64,000 bases of DNA from Salinicoccus sediminis. Lineage in GTDB: Bacteria; Bacillota; Bacilli; Staphylococcales; Salinicoccaceae. A program made the position numbers and the translations under genes. Positions 20,502-29,763 of this stretch are shown piece after piece (the stretch's first letter is position 1; every line of letters begins with the position of its first letter). A model generated the notes under the pieces. The model was not told where the DNA came from. It ran no database searches and saw nothing but the letters and a program-made list of their open reading frames with translations. Where the stretch lies: positions 434,001-498,000 of the forward strand of contig NZ_LAYZ01000001.1 of the NCBI RefSeq assembly GCF_000986795.1, given 5' to 3'.

Positions 20502-21788
20502 TTATTCAGCTTTTTTCCTGTTGTCCACAAGCACGTCGATCGCCTTTTGGACTTTGAGATCCTCATTCAGCATGGAGAGGTCTCCAAGTGTTGATTTGAT
20601 ATCTTCAACTTTGATGCCGAACTGCTCACTCATTTTTTCGAGTTCAGCATCCACATCAGCCTCAGCCACTTCGATGTTTTCATCGACAGCAATCTGCTTC
20701 AGTACAAGGTTTGTACGCACGCGTTTTTCAGCATCGTCTTTCATCTGATCACGGAGTGCATCCTCATCCTGGCCGGAGAGCTGATGATACATTTCCATGT
20801 TGATGCCCTGCTGTGACAGACGCTGTTCGAATTCCTGCAGCATTCTGTCAGTCTCAGTCTTGATCATCGCTTCCGGAACGTCGATTTCAGCGTTGCCTGC
20901 AGCCTGGTCAATCAATTGTTCTTTCATTGAAACGTCAGCCTGGTTCTCTTTTGCTTCCTTTAGGTCTTTTTCAAGTTTCTCTTTGAGCGCATCCACCGAC
21001 TCGACATCCTGATCGAGTTCTTTGAGAAGATCTTCATCAAGTTCAGGCGTTTCCTTCACTTTGATCGAGTTGATCTTCACTTTGAATACCGCTTCTTTAC
21101 CTGCAAGCTCTTCAGCGTGGTACTCTTCAGGGAAAGTTACTTCAACGTCTTTCTCGTCGCCGTTCTCAAGGCCGATAACCTGCTCTTCAAATCCAGGGAT
21201 GAAGCTTCCGGAGCCGATTTCGAGGTCATAGCCTTCAGCTTTTCCGCCTTCGAACTGCTCTCCGCCGACATATCCGTCGAAGTCCAGGTTGACGATATCA
21301 CCTTCCTCAACTTTGCCTTCGTCTTTGACAACCATTTCCGCATGGGATTCGAGCATGCTGTCGATTTCTTTCTGAACGTCCTCTTCAGTCACTTCAGTAT
21401 CGGTTTCTTCAGCCTCGAGACCTTTGTACTCGCCGAGTTTAACTTCCGGTTCAACAGTAACTTTGGCAGTGAAAACAAGGTCTTTGCCTTTTTCCATCTC
21501 TTCGATGTCCACTTCCGGCTGGTCAACCGGGTTGATGCCCGCTTCTTCGACAGCTTCTGTATAAGCTTTAGGAAGCAGGATGTCGAGTGCATCCTGGTAA
21601 AGGGATTCTACACCGAAACGCTTCTCGAACATCTGACGCGGTACTTTACCTTTTCTGAATCCAGGTACAGATACCTGCTTGGATACTTTTTTAAATGCTT
21701 CATCCAGGGCGGAGTCCACTTCAGTCGCTGGAACTGTTACAGTTAGAACTCCTTCGTTACCCTCTTGTTTTTCCCACTTTTGAGCCAT
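20502..21788 (-). CDS. tig: Trigger factor (ribosome-associated chaperone, peptidyl-prolyl isomerase)
   Basis: Binds nascent chains at the ribosome exit. It has 428 residues. The N-terminal ribosome-docking motif is in [21 protein letters not shown]; the FKBP-like domain has [17 protein letters not shown] and [10 protein letters not shown]; the helical C-terminal chaperone domain follows. A clear SD (GGAGGA) lies before ATG. It is upstream of clpX as in other Firmicutes but has its own terminator. Confidence 0.97.
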   Translation of the reverse strand: MAQKWEKQEGNEGVLTVTVPATEVDSALDEAFKKVSKQVSVPGFRKGKVPRQMFEKRFGVESLYQDALDILLPKAYTEAVEEAGINPVDQPEVDIEEMEKGKDLVFTAKVTVEPEVKLGEYKGLEAEETDTEVTEEDVQKEIDSMLESHAEMVVKDEGKVEEGDIVNLDFDGYVGGEQFEGGKAEGYDLEIGSGSFIPGFEEQVIGLENGDEKDVEVTFPEEYHAEELAGKEAVFKVKINSIKVKETPELDEDLLKELDQDVESVDALKEKLEKDLKEAKENQADVSMKEQLIDQAAGNAEIDVPEAMIKTETDRMLQEFEQRLSQQGINMEMYHQLSGQDEDALRDQMKDDAEKRVRTNLVLKQIAVDENIEVAEADVDAELEKMSEQFGIKVEDIKSTLGDLSMLNEDLKVQKAIDVLVDNRKKAE

Positions 21789-21872
21789 AGTTAAATTCCT
21801 CCGTTAGTACGTAATTTCAATTAACCAATATAGTATAACATATCAATTTTCTATATCCAACAATTGATTTCC

Positions 21873-22829
21873 TCAGTTACCGGCCTCGATAGACGATTCC
21901 ATGGACCGGATCCATTCCATTGCTTCTTCCGCTGCAAATGATTCTCTTTCATATACGAGGTTTACCATTTCATGCAGGATCAGCAAATAACTGTCTATAA
22001 GACTATCGGTATTTATATCCGGTGTCAAAGGATAGCAATGGATGATATGGGACATAATCATCGCCCTGGCTGATTCCTGGAATTCAGGCATCAGCTCTTC
22101 CATTTCACTTAAAACGGATGATAAAACAATCCTGGACAGTTCGAGTGTCTCCAGAGTGTCAAGATCAGCTGGGACGACCGTAATCTTTTCATTAAACTTC
22201 TCAATTTCAACCGGTCTGTCATCACCCGTTCCATTTAAATAAAGAAGCATGAAAGTGATGAGCTGGTAGTCCTCTGTTTTAAAAAGCGCATCTCTGACCA
22301 GATCCATGTACTCTGCATCCTGGCCATCCGTCCATTGAGCAAGATGTTCCAGTTTCTCATAATGGAGCATCGCGCGAAAATCATCTGCAGTAACGACCGG
22401 TTCATTCCCGCGGCCGGACTCTTCCTGTTTTTCGTCCAGAGCTTTCTTGGCCCTGTGACGGAGTGCCGCGACTTCTATACGGAATCCCTGTGGTATATTT
22501 TCAGCCATGAGATGGTCGGAAAACTCGATTACTTCAAAATACCTTCCAAGCTCAATAAGGGCGGTCAAAAGATAGTACATGTGCGTTTCGTAATTACCGG
22601 CTCCCTCATTCATGGACATCAGCGCATCATCCACAATGGCTCTGGCATCATCCGTTCTGAGTCTCGATTCATAATATTTCTCAACCAGTTCAATTTCGGG
22701 ATCCGCATGCTTCGCGTATTGGCTGAACCTTCCTATAAAGGAAGCATATTCTTCATTATCAAAAAGCTTTTCCAGATCATGTTCTGCTTTTTTCAGAAAG
22801 CGTCTGTGTGAGCTTACCTTATCTGTCAT
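21873..22829 (-). CDS. TPR-like helical protein of unknown function (next to tig)
   Basis: Hypothetical soluble protein of about 318 residues, highly helical and acidic, with repeat-like helical pairs (for example YYLLTALIELGRYFEVIEFS) reminiscent of tetratricopeptide repeats. I do not recognise a catalytic motif. Uncharacterised genes of this kind occur upstream of tig in staphylococci (from memory). Start at 22829 is preferred: AGGG lies six bases upstream, while the ATG two codons earlier is too close to it. It overlaps the NUDIX gene by 11 bases, so the two are probably co-translated. Confidence 0.7.
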   Translation of the reverse strand: MTDKVSSHRRFLKKAEHDLEKLFDNEEYASFIGRFSQYAKHADPEIELVEKYYESRLRTDDARAIVDDALMSMNEGAGNYETHMYYLLTALIELGRYFEVIEFSDHLMAENIPQGFRIEVAALRHRAKKALDEKQEESGRGNEPVVTADDFRAMLHYEKLEHLAQWTDGQDAEYMDLVRDALFKTEDYQLITFMLLYLNGTGDDRPVEIEKFNEKITVVPADLDTLETLELSRIVLSSVLSEMEELMPEFQESARAMIMSHIIHCYPLTPDINTDSLIDSYLLILHEMVNLVYERESFAAEEAMEWIRSMESSIEAGN

Positions 22830-23439
22830 AAGCATCCCTGATGATCAGTTCGCTCCATGATTCATACGGAGACATGGCTTTCAGGTTTTCGTCTTTTTCC
22901 CAGATCAATTCAAGCGTGTCTTCCTCTTTGGATGACACAATCGAAGGATCGACTTTCACACTCAGGACAAGACCAATATGGACTTTCCCCACCTCATTGT
23001 CATCATCATTGATCATGCCCATGATTTCCATATCCTTGACAGCTTCAGCCGAGAGTCCAACTTCTTCTTCCAGCTCTCTCGCAGCATTGACCGACAGTTT
23101 CGAATCGATGTCAGACACTTCAGGCACATCGTTCATATGACCGCCGACCCCGATGGACAGGAGTCCGTGCAGCCGTGATTCACCACCGCCGCCGAGACGT
23201 TTATATACGAGTGTCGCGTCATCACTGTCAGATTTGATGATCACATAGCTGATTAGCTGCTTATATGAAGGATCTTCTTCCATATCCCCGCGTCTTTTCA
23301 CTTCAAAACCACCAAAAGTGGAAATAATCTCTTTATATCTTGCATCCTCTTTGCCGATAAAACCGTTGAATGCATTCTTCTCGCCATCGAAAATATCAGA
23401 TCTCGGAACAACCAGGATCTTTTCGTCAAACTTGCTCAT
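22819..23439 (-). CDS. NUDIX-domain hydrolase-like protein
   Basis: Protein of 206 residues with a NUDIX-type core: GVGGHMND, then the helix AARELEEEVGL that carries the RExxEExG Glu residues. There is an insertion in the NUDIX box (EVSDIDSKLSVN) compared with the standard 23-residue form, as seen in the phosphoesterase-like branch of the family. Substrate unknown. SD GGGAGGAG lies before ATG. It overlaps the following TPR-like gene by 11 bases. Confidence 0.8.
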   Translation of the reverse strand: MSKFDEKILVVPRSDIFDGEKNAFNGFIGKEDARYKEIISTFGGFEVKRRGDMEEDPSYKQLISYVIIKSDSDDATLVYKRLGGGGESRLHGLLSIGVGGHMNDVPEVSDIDSKLSVNAARELEEEVGLSAEAVKDMEIMGMINDDDNEVGKVHIGLVLSVKVDPSIVSSKEEDTLELIWEKDENLKAMSPYESWSELIIRDAYDR

Positions 23440-23475
23440 TAATATTCTCCTCCCAAGTATCGCTGCATCATAATA

Positions 23476-23504
23476 ATCTTATATAAGCTGAAATGTTTTG
23501 TAAA
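23476..23504 (-). promoter_or_regulatory. Likely promoter of the NUDIX gene
   Basis: TTTACA (23504-23499) and TAAGAT (23481-23476), 17-base spacer. Confidence 0.4.
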
Positions 23505-23539
23505 ATAAAATTCCTCAGAAGCGTTGATGCATCTGCTGA

Positions 23540-24520
23540 TCAGGCACTTTTCAACTTTTTCCGGACTTTATTTTCAAGCTCAAAGAACAGTACGCCTGCT
23601 GCAAAACACAGCACTACGCTGATCAGAACATATAGAGACAATGGCAAACCTGCGAACATGTTCGGAATCATCCAGAAATATACCATCTGGGTCAAAAAGA
23701 TATGATATGAAGCCCGGCCGACTTTTATCAGGGATTTGCTCAAAGGATTCACGCCTTTAATCCTGTATGCCTTCAGACATACTATCGTGAATAGCAGGGT
23801 GTAGAAAAAAGCCGGTGCGTGCTGACTCAGCCAGACAGGCTCCATGATCAGTTCCAGTTCGAAATAGTTCACACCTGTAATATAGATGACACTCACTCCC
23901 GCAAGCGGGAGAATCCATCTATAGCTGATCCTGTTATAGTTGAATGCAAGCCATACACCAAGTGTAAGTGCGAATACATATCTGACGATTATGATCCGGT
24001 ACAGGTCCCGGGAGACGTCCAGCCACAGGCAGACAATCTCCAGGAGCAGACTGAAAATAAGTAATACAAATGTCATTACGTTCAGATTTTTCTTCATCAG
24101 AAGATATATAAGAGGAAGAATCAGCGTCGCCTGCACGATGATCGGGACGAAATAACTGCCCGGTCCCCATCCACCGGTAAGGAACTGGAGCGGCAGTTCA
24201 AGAACACTGGTGCCTCCTTTGAAAAGGAAGTACAGGAGCACCTGTCCCAGCCATACTGCAGCAAACGGATAAATCAGCCTTTCGACTTTCTTATAGATGA
24301 AAGACGGATTATAAAATTCGGCAAGGGATTCATAATTTCTTTTCTTATAGGAATTGGCTGTGTTGAAGCCGGCCAGCAACATGAATACAGGTACTGCCTG
24401 CCATATATGATACGGCGCAAATGTCACGTAAAGGAGGTCTCTCGGCACACAATGTATGAATATTACTGCAAACATTGCCATCGCTTTTAGAACATCTATA
24501 TTATGATTGCGTTTCTCCAT
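23540..24520 (-). CDS. Acyltransferase-3 family membrane protein
   Basis: Membrane-bound acyltransferase of 326 residues with about ten hydrophobic segments. The N-terminal NIDVLKAMAMFAVIFIHC carries the His of the active site region; MLLAGFNTANSYKKR and a C-terminal SYHIFLTQMVYFW helix are family-typical. Such proteins move acyl groups onto sugars or cell-surface polymers; the acceptor is not evident. It is monocistronic, the last core gene before the island. Confidence 0.85.
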   Translation of the reverse strand: MEKRNHNIDVLKAMAMFAVIFIHCVPRDLLYVTFAPYHIWQAVPVFMLLAGFNTANSYKKRNYESLAEFYNPSFIYKKVERLIYPFAAVWLGQVLLYFLFKGGTSVLELPLQFLTGGWGPGSYFVPIIVQATLILPLIYLLMKKNLNVMTFVLLIFSLLLEIVCLWLDVSRDLYRIIIVRYVFALTLGVWLAFNYNRISYRWILPLAGVSVIYITGVNYFELELIMEPVWLSQHAPAFFYTLLFTIVCLKAYRIKGVNPLSKSLIKVGRASYHIFLTQMVYFWMIPNMFAGLPLSLYVLISVVLCFAAGVLFFELENKVRKKLKSA

Positions 24521-24630
24521 GTCCAGTCTCCCCCACAGAAAGTTTGACTAATATCATAATCGAGAAACCGGAAAGCTACAAATGAAAGCATACGAGAAAG
24601 ATGCATTTAACTTACAATGTAATGAAGAAT

Positions 24631-24662
24631 TTAAAAGAGCGTTGGCGAATGCCAACGCTCTT
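24631..24662 (-). terminator. Terminator of the broken DUF6440-like gene
   Basis: Perfect 12-bp stem (24635-24646 with 24651-24662), four-base loop, then TTTT on the minus strand. Confidence 0.85.
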
Positions 24663-24666
24663 ACGG

Positions 24667-24857
24667 TTACTTCCTGACAAACACCTTTACATCTTCATCC
24701 AGCAAAAGTATCTTCCCACCCGCAGAACCTGTGCCGGCATATAAATACTGCATCCAGTTTCCTTATCCGTAATGATATGCCACATCATTGCACTATCCGC
24801 ATCAGATTTCCCAGTTTCAAATCTCATTTCTGCCAGCTTATCATTTTCACCAGACAT
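24667..24857 (-). pseudogene. Frameshifted DUF6440-like small protein
   Basis: The first part (MSGENDKLAEMRFETG, then HIITDKETG) closely parallels the intact 63-residue protein at 25835-26026. After ITDKETG one base is missing; restoring it continues the match as QYLYAG-TGSAGG-LLLDED-KVFVRK and reaches TAA at 24667. So this is a one-base-deleted paralogue, with its terminator still intact. Function of the family unknown. Confidence 0.7.
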
Positions 24858-24942
24858 TGAGCAGTATCTTCTAAGAAAATATGAGTCCACTATAACATTA
24901 TGTATATATTATTTACTTCTGAAAGGCGTACATAAAAAAATT

Positions 24943-25020
24943 AAAACCCCGTAAGCACGCGGATTACAGAGTTTTAATGAATATCGTATTTGGATTTAAA
25001 CGTCCCAGAAGGGAGTTCGA
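24943..25020 (-). repeat. Left island boundary: degenerate copy of tRNA-Arg 3' end and terminator (att)
   Basis: 78 bp matching 44351-44427 with five substitutions and one inserted base. It contains the last about 19 bases of tRNA-Arg(CCT) (25001-25020) and the downstream terminator hairpin (24943-24979); beyond 25020 the tRNA match stops. Same orientation as the right copy, as expected for attachment sites flanking an integrated element. Confidence 0.8.
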
Positions 25021-25052
25021 AAGCCCTTCAAATGGGTATATTCAAAGACTCA

Positions 25053-25071
25053 TGGACCAGATATTGACCAA
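25053..25071 (+). repeat. Short repeat inside the left island end
   Basis: TGGACCAGATATTGACCAA matches 16 of 19 bases of 44289-44307, just inside the other end. It could be a recombinase arm-type site. Confidence 0.4.
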
Positions 25072-25135
25072 GACGTTTTTTCACTTTTTATGACTTACTT
25101 ACTTATTATAGTAGAAACTCGGTCACTATAGCTAA

Positions 25136-25561
25136 CTGATATACAATAAATCTAAATTAGGTTACTTATTACTAGCTACCACATGTACTGATGAGAGAAA
25201 TGAAGGCACAGGTCAATTAAATCCTTCACTTAATAATGGAAAATATACCATAGGAAAAGATTTAAATGAATTCGTTTTGAAATTTGAGGTTCCGACTAAC
25301 GATGAAGCAAGAATATATAATGATCGTGGTATAAAAGTTTCCCGTTTAAAAAATCATCTAAAATTATGGAACGATTCAGATATGATAAAACATACTGAGT
25401 TAGATTTTAGCAACAGAATTGCTCGATGTACTTATGATGATTTAGTTTACATTGTAAATGATAAAGGAGGAAGAATGGTTTTAAAGATTACTCAAGCCGA
25501 CTCTGAGTCTCATGGTCGAGACATAGATAACATTGTCTTTGAATGGAAAATATTAGCATAA
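25136..25561 (+). pseudogene. Lipoprotein-like ORF lacking a normal start
   Basis: The frame is open from just after a TAA at 25133, but there is no ATG, GTG or TTG before the hydrophobic stretch; only CTG at 25136 or a late TTG at 25277. The N-terminus KLGYLLLATTC followed by TDERNEGTG looks like a lipoprotein signal with a lipobox-like Cys. The rest (about 115 residues) ends in KITQADSESHGRDIDNIVFEW and has no family I recognise. It is probably a 5'-truncated or decayed gene carried by the island. Confidence 0.4.
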
Positions 25562-25698
25562 TTATATGACTTTTATTTATTAAAATTAAAAAGCCTCCAC
25601 TGAAAATTCCAATACTCAATTGAGGGTATCTTTATTGTCGTTATGCACTAAGACTGTCTCATATATCGAGATCACAAACTAGCAATATCTACCAAATT

Positions 25699-25762
25699 TG
25701 CTATAATCAAATATGGAATATACCATACGAGCTGGTGCAGCGGAAACTGCATCAGTTTTTTT
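25699..25762 (+). ncRNA. Possible short transcript: extended -10 promoter and terminator
   Basis: TGCTATAAT (extended -10, 25699-25707) is followed about 25 bases later by a strong hairpin, CTGGTGCAG / CTGCATCAG (25732-25755) and seven T. The implied RNA would be only about 50 bases. Alternatively the hairpin just terminates the lipoprotein-like ORF upstream. Confidence 0.3.
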
Positions 25763-25834
25763 ATGTATCCCGCCCTCCCGGACGGGTGCAGATAGCACAC
25801 AAGTGCATGTGTACATATATGTTAGTGGATCAGC

Positions 25835-26026
25835 TTACTTCTTAATAATCACTTGTCCATTCTCATCTAACAGTGGCGTTACCCCGCCAGCTGTACCGCC
25901 CCAGGCATACAAATACTGCACTCCAGTTTCCTTGTCTGTAATAACATGGCATAAGATCCCACCATCGGATTTAACTTGCTCTGTTTCAAATCTTGATTCC
26001 TTAGATTCACTGCTTTTACCAAACAT
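25835..26026 (-). CDS. DUF6440-like small protein
   Basis: Intact 63-residue protein MFGKSSESKESRFETEQ with CHVITDKETGVQYLYAWGG, then TAGGVTPLLDENGQVI. Small soluble proteins of this type (RFE..., DKETGVQYL..., GG-TPLLD) are common in Firmicutes with no known function; I take it as DUF6440-like. AAAGGAGG lies nine bases before ATG. A frameshifted relative lies 1 kb to the left, outside the island repeat. Confidence 0.75.
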   Translation of the reverse strand: MFGKSSESKESRFETEQVKSDGGILCHVITDKETGVQYLYAWGGTAGGVTPLLDENGQVIIKK

Positions 26027-26084
26027 TAGCTAGAACCTCCTTTACTATTACGGCAATCATAATATAGTATATGTATCCTCCCCT

Positions 26085-27420
26085 GGGACCGTCAATAATT
26101 ATGTGTAAATGAAGGCATGCCTTTTCTTGTAGTGTGCATTACCCGCTGAACATTTCAGCTAATTCTGCACGGGCCTGGTCAAAACCAATATGGCACCGTG
26201 TCGCGAACCGTTGGTTATATGCTTCAAATTGAGTGACCAGGAAACGGTCAAGGGCGTCCGCGTTCGGGAACTGCTCTTTGCGCTTACTGTACCGTTTGAT
26301 TCTCTTATTGAATGACTCAATCAGATTTGTGGAGTAAATGCTTCTCCTGATTGCTTCAGGGAAATCATAAAAAGTGAACAGATCCGGATTGGCTTTCAAC
26401 GATTGCGTGACTTTGGCGTAAGATTTCTTCCAATTCTCGATAAACGCGTCCAAAGCCTGCTCAGCTTCGGCCTTATCCGTGGCGCGATACAGGGACTTCA
26501 GGTCCTCACAGATTGCCTTCCGGTCCGACACACGGACCTTGTGGGAAATGTTGCGTGCAACGTGAATGAAACATGTCTGGTATTTCGCTTTTGGAAACAC
26601 CGAATGAATACTGTCTTTGATACCTGGAAGCCCGTCAGAAATGAAGAGCAGGACTTCCGTCACGCCCCGTGCATGGATATCTCCAATCAATTCTTTCCAT
26701 ACATACGCAGATTCCGTCGGCGCGACAGTATAGGCCAGCACTTCCTTGGAGCCATCCTCCCGGATGCCCACAGCGATATAGACAGCCTCTTTGGTCACTG
26801 TCTCCCGTTTGACGGGCAGGAATGTCGCATCCAGGTACACGCACACATACCGCTCGGATAACGAACGCTGGCGAAATGCCTCCACTTCTTCTGTGACCGC
26901 CCGGGTCATATTTGAAATGGTCTGGGGCGTATAGTGATGCCCATACATCCGTTCAATCAGATGGGAGATTTCAGACATCGTCACCCCTTTTTGAAACATA
27001 TGGATGACAAAAGATTCCAATGTGTCATTGGACCGCTTGTAAGGCGCAACGGTCTGCTGCTTGAAGTCCCCATTCCGGTCCCGGGGAATGTCAATCTGAA
27101 GGTCGCCATATTCGGTATGTAACGTGCGGGAATAGACGCCGTTTCTGGAGTTCCCGGAATTGAAGCCCACACGGTCATACTTTTCGTAGTCCAGGAATGC
27201 AGTCAATTCGGTTTTCAGTAATGTGTTCACCGCCGTTTCCAGGTGGCTGCGGAAGATTTCTGTGACATCGTCTTTTTTTACTAGAGCTTGAATAATATCT
27301 GATGTAAAATGATCCATAGGGGTCGTCCTCTTTTCTTGGATTTGGTGTGGTAACTTAATCTTACAAGAAAAGGACGCCCTTTTTCTATTTATTCATTTAC
27401 ACAAACTATTTTACGCTCTC
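26085..27420 (-). mobile_element. IS256-family insertion sequence
   Basis: About 1.34 kb with one transposase gene. The ends are imperfect inverted repeats beginning GGGACCGTCAA (left) and GAGAGCGTAAA (right, reverse complement), both running into TGTGTAAATGAA; an inner CCTTTTCTTGTA motif is also shared. No target duplication is visible next to the ends, which suggests later recombination. The last 170 bp of the right end recur at 43684-43854. Confidence 0.85.
26139..27317 (-). CDS. IS256-family transposase
   Basis: DDE transposase of 392 residues, apparently intact. The mutator-type signature is seen: YLDATFLPVKRE (first Asp), LLFISDGLPGIKDSI (second Asp), QTCFIHVARNISHKV, and the Glu region near STNLIESFNKRIKRYSK. 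It starts MDHFTSDIIQALVKKDDVTE. SD region and terminal repeats complete the element. The N-terminal 30 codons recur in the partial copy at 43.7 kb. Confidence 0.95.
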   Translation of the reverse strand: MDHFTSDIIQALVKKDDVTEIFRSHLETAVNTLLKTELTAFLDYEKYDRVGFNSGNSRNGVYSRTLHTEYGDLQIDIPRDRNGDFKQQTVAPYKRSNDTLESFVIHMFQKGVTMSEISHLIERMYGHHYTPQTISNMTRAVTEEVEAFRQRSLSERYVCVYLDATFLPVKRETVTKEAVYIAVGIREDGSKEVLAYTVAPTESAYVWKELIGDIHARGVTEVLLFISDGLPGIKDSIHSVFPKAKYQTCFIHVARNISHKVRVSDRKAICEDLKSLYRATDKAEAEQALDAFIENWKKSYAKVTQSLKANPDLFTFYDFPEAIRRSIYSTNLIESFNKRIKRYSKRKEQFPNADALDRFLVTQFEAYNQRFATRCHIGFDQARAELAEMFSG

Positions 27421-27485
27421 TTTGAATTCCATAACTACTAAAATTATTTTCTCGTGTCCTTTATATAATTGTTCAATATATTTAG

Positions 27486-28514
27486 TTATTCTTCTATCTC
27501 CTTATCCAACATCCATACTCGCTTTATTGGAATTTCGTTTTTTATATCGTCACTAAGGTTATCGTAGTGTTCAAATATTTGTTGGATAATGGTTTTGGAG
27601 TCCCATAGTCTTACTTTGAAGAAATGTTTAGGCACTTCCCTAGTAACAGAAGATTTAAAACCACTCCAAGATACGAGGAGACCATAATCTGCATTGAAGT
27701 TACTCATTGTTCCAACTAATTGGTCTAACGTAGGTCTATCTAACGGTGAATCTTCTGTTTTAACTTGAGCACAGATACGAGGAGAACCGAATCCTAGTAA
27801 ATCTGAAGAAGCCAGTATATCTACACCATGATCTGAACCTTCTGGACTTTTAAATGTAGTAAAACCTTGTGCTTTTAATATCTCTTCTATTAATGTTTCC
27901 ATCTTAGATCCCTTGAACTTTCTTATAATTCTCTCTGAAATCTGATCATAAATAAACTCTTCTATATCTATAGATGCTGGTTCTTCACTCTCATCTACTA
28001 ATTGAACTGTTCTTTTGTTTTTTGGAACCTGCCATCCATTATTCTTCATTTCTTTTATTCTTTCTTCAGCATTGTTTCTCTGTATTTTGCAAACCGTCAT
28101 AAAAGCGCCGAGAGAATATAAGATGTCTTGATCAAACCTCTCACGAGGAATATCTTCCTTAATCCAATCTATTTCGCGATAATGAAAATAAGGGTTTTCC
28201 AAATTTTCATCATAAATGTACTGGCTTTTCACAACCCCTATGTGGATAGTCCGATTCAATTTGGACGGTAATGCAATATAATCACCAATATCAATTTTAC
28301 GAGCCATTGGCCATATTTGTGATGCCCAATTTATAGCCGTTTTCTTTTTCTCAATATCATAGTGTTCCATTAATTTCTCTACTAATAATTCCTTAGATTC
28401 GATACTTTTCAAATTAAAATTGAGCCTATCCCATGTTAAGTATATTCTATTATCCTCTAAAAATTTATTTTCGTACTCTCCATTCTTCCCTGCTCTGAAC
28501 AACCAGACTGTCAT
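27486..28514 (-). CDS. Mrr-like (type IV) restriction endonuclease with N-terminal sensor-like domain
   Basis: Protein of 342 residues. The C-terminal half is a PD-(D/E)xK domain of the Mrr_cat type: METLIEEILKAQGF, GSDHGVDILA (Asp) and ICAQVKTED (Q-x-K), then LLVSWSGFKSSV. The N-terminal half (MTVWLFRAGKNGEYE, then KIDIGDYIALPSK and IHIGVVKS) looks like the EVE/PUA-like modules that read modified bases; this is inference. Such enzymes cut modified foreign DNA. No methyltransferase is nearby. GGGGGA lies upstream of ATG. AT-rich compared with the core. Confidence 0.75.
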   Translation of the reverse strand: MTVWLFRAGKNGEYENKFLEDNRIYLTWDRLNFNLKSIESKELLVEKLMEHYDIEKKKTAINWASQIWPMARKIDIGDYIALPSKLNRTIHIGVVKSQYIYDENLENPYFHYREIDWIKEDIPRERFDQDILYSLGAFMTVCKIQRNNAEERIKEMKNNGWQVPKNKRTVQLVDESEEPASIDIEEFIYDQISERIIRKFKGSKMETLIEEILKAQGFTTFKSPEGSDHGVDILASSDLLGFGSPRICAQVKTEDSPLDRPTLDQLVGTMSNFNADYGLLVSWSGFKSSVTREVPKHFFKVRLWDSKTIIQQIFEHYDNLSDDIKNEIPIKRVWMLDKEIEE

Positions 28515-28542
28515 ATATATATCCCCCTCAAATTTTGACTGC

Positions 28543-28571
28543 TTTTAAATTACAGAATTTTCTAATATAAT
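28543..28571 (+). promoter_or_regulatory. Likely promoter of the formamidase gene
   Basis: TTTTAA and perfect TATAAT (28566-28571), 17-base spacer, 49 bases before the start. Confidence 0.4.
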
Positions 28572-28619
28572 AAGCGTAACATATTTCGTATGAAAATATA
28601 TATTAGGAGGATGAATGAA

Positions 28620-29604
28620 ATGAGCGGACTTGGTGGACTGAACAAATCACAGAATGGTGTGGTCATCGGACTTGTACAGCTGCAGCTGGCCGGTGACTGA
28701 AACGAAGGCGGACCTCACACAGCAGACGGAGAAGGTTTGTGAAATGGTCAGGAAGGCGAAGCGGTTTGCTGCACCGATCGACCTGGTGGTCTTTCCGGAA
28801 TATATGCTGCATGGCCTCTCCATGAGCATGGACAAGGAGATCATGTGTGATGTGGATGGCCCTGAAGTCGAGGCATTCAAGGATGTGTGCAGGGAGAATG
28901 ACATCTGGGGCTGCTTCTCCATCATGGAGTATAACCCGGACGGTAATCCATACAACACCGGACTGATCATCGACAACAAGGGAGAAATCAAACTGAACTA
29001 CCGGAAGCTGCATCCATGGGTGCCCGTTGAACCTTGGGAGCCGGGAGATGTCGGGCTGCCGGTATGTGAAGGGCCGAACGGCAGTACACTTGGACTCGCG
29101 ATCTGCCACGACGGCATGTTCCCGGAAGTCAGTCGTGAGCTGGCGTATAAAGGTGCTGACATCATCCTGAGGACGGCAGGATACACTGCGCCGATCCGTC
29201 ACTCCTGGCGGATCACGAACCAGTCGAACGCCTTCTGTAACCTCGCCTATACCGCATCGGTCGCCATGTGCGGCACCGACGGCACGAACGATTCCATGGG
29301 CGAAGGCATGATCGTCAACTTCGACGGGGTGCCGATGGTCGAAGGCAGCAACCGCCCGGATGAGATCATCACCGGGGAAGTCAGACCGGACCTCGTCCGG
29401 GAGGCGCGGACGGACTGGGCCGTCGAGAACAACATGTATCAGCTCGGACACCGCGGCTATGTCGCCGTCGAAGGCGGCATCACCGATGCGCCGTACACCT
29501 ATATGCAGGACCTGCAGAACGGAGAGTATAGACTGCCCTGGGAAGATGATATTGTCCATAAGGACGGAGGGGCCTACGGGTTTGACAAGCCGAGGAAGAA
29601 GTAG
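28620..29604 (+). pseudogene. amiF: Formamidase (AmiF-type aliphatic amidase), frameshifted near the N-terminus
   Basis: Nitrilase-superfamily amidase that hydrolyses formamide to formate and ammonia. The start MSGLGGLNKSQNGVVIGLVQ lies nine bases after AGGAGG. At about 28690, after LVQLQL, one extra G puts a stop (TGA) in frame; in the +1 frame the protein continues as PVTETKADLTQQTEKV to 29604. The catalytic triad is kept: Glu in FPEYM, Lys in YRKLHPW, Cys in ICHDGMF. The late position of identity to AmiF argues for a recent lesion or a sequencing error. Confidence 0.8.
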
Positions 29605-29627
29605 AGACAACTCCAATATGATCATGT

Positions 29628-29657
29628 GCCACCGGGTATCCGCCCGGTGGCATTTTT
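29628..29657 (+). terminator. Terminator of the formamidase gene
   Basis: Perfect 9-bp stem GCCACCGGG / CCCGGTGGC followed by ATTTTTGTTT. Confidence 0.9.
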
Positions 29658-29763
29658 GTTTCTTTCCCTCCACGAAAGGCTTCATTGCGCTTTTTCACAT
29701 TTATAATTATCAGAACATTCGGTAAACTTATATGTAAATCTGATACAAGAAGGAGTAACTTCT

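Noticed and set aside
26070-27435. Target-site duplication of the IS256-type element
   Set aside because: I compared the 8-9 bases next to both proposed ends and found no match.
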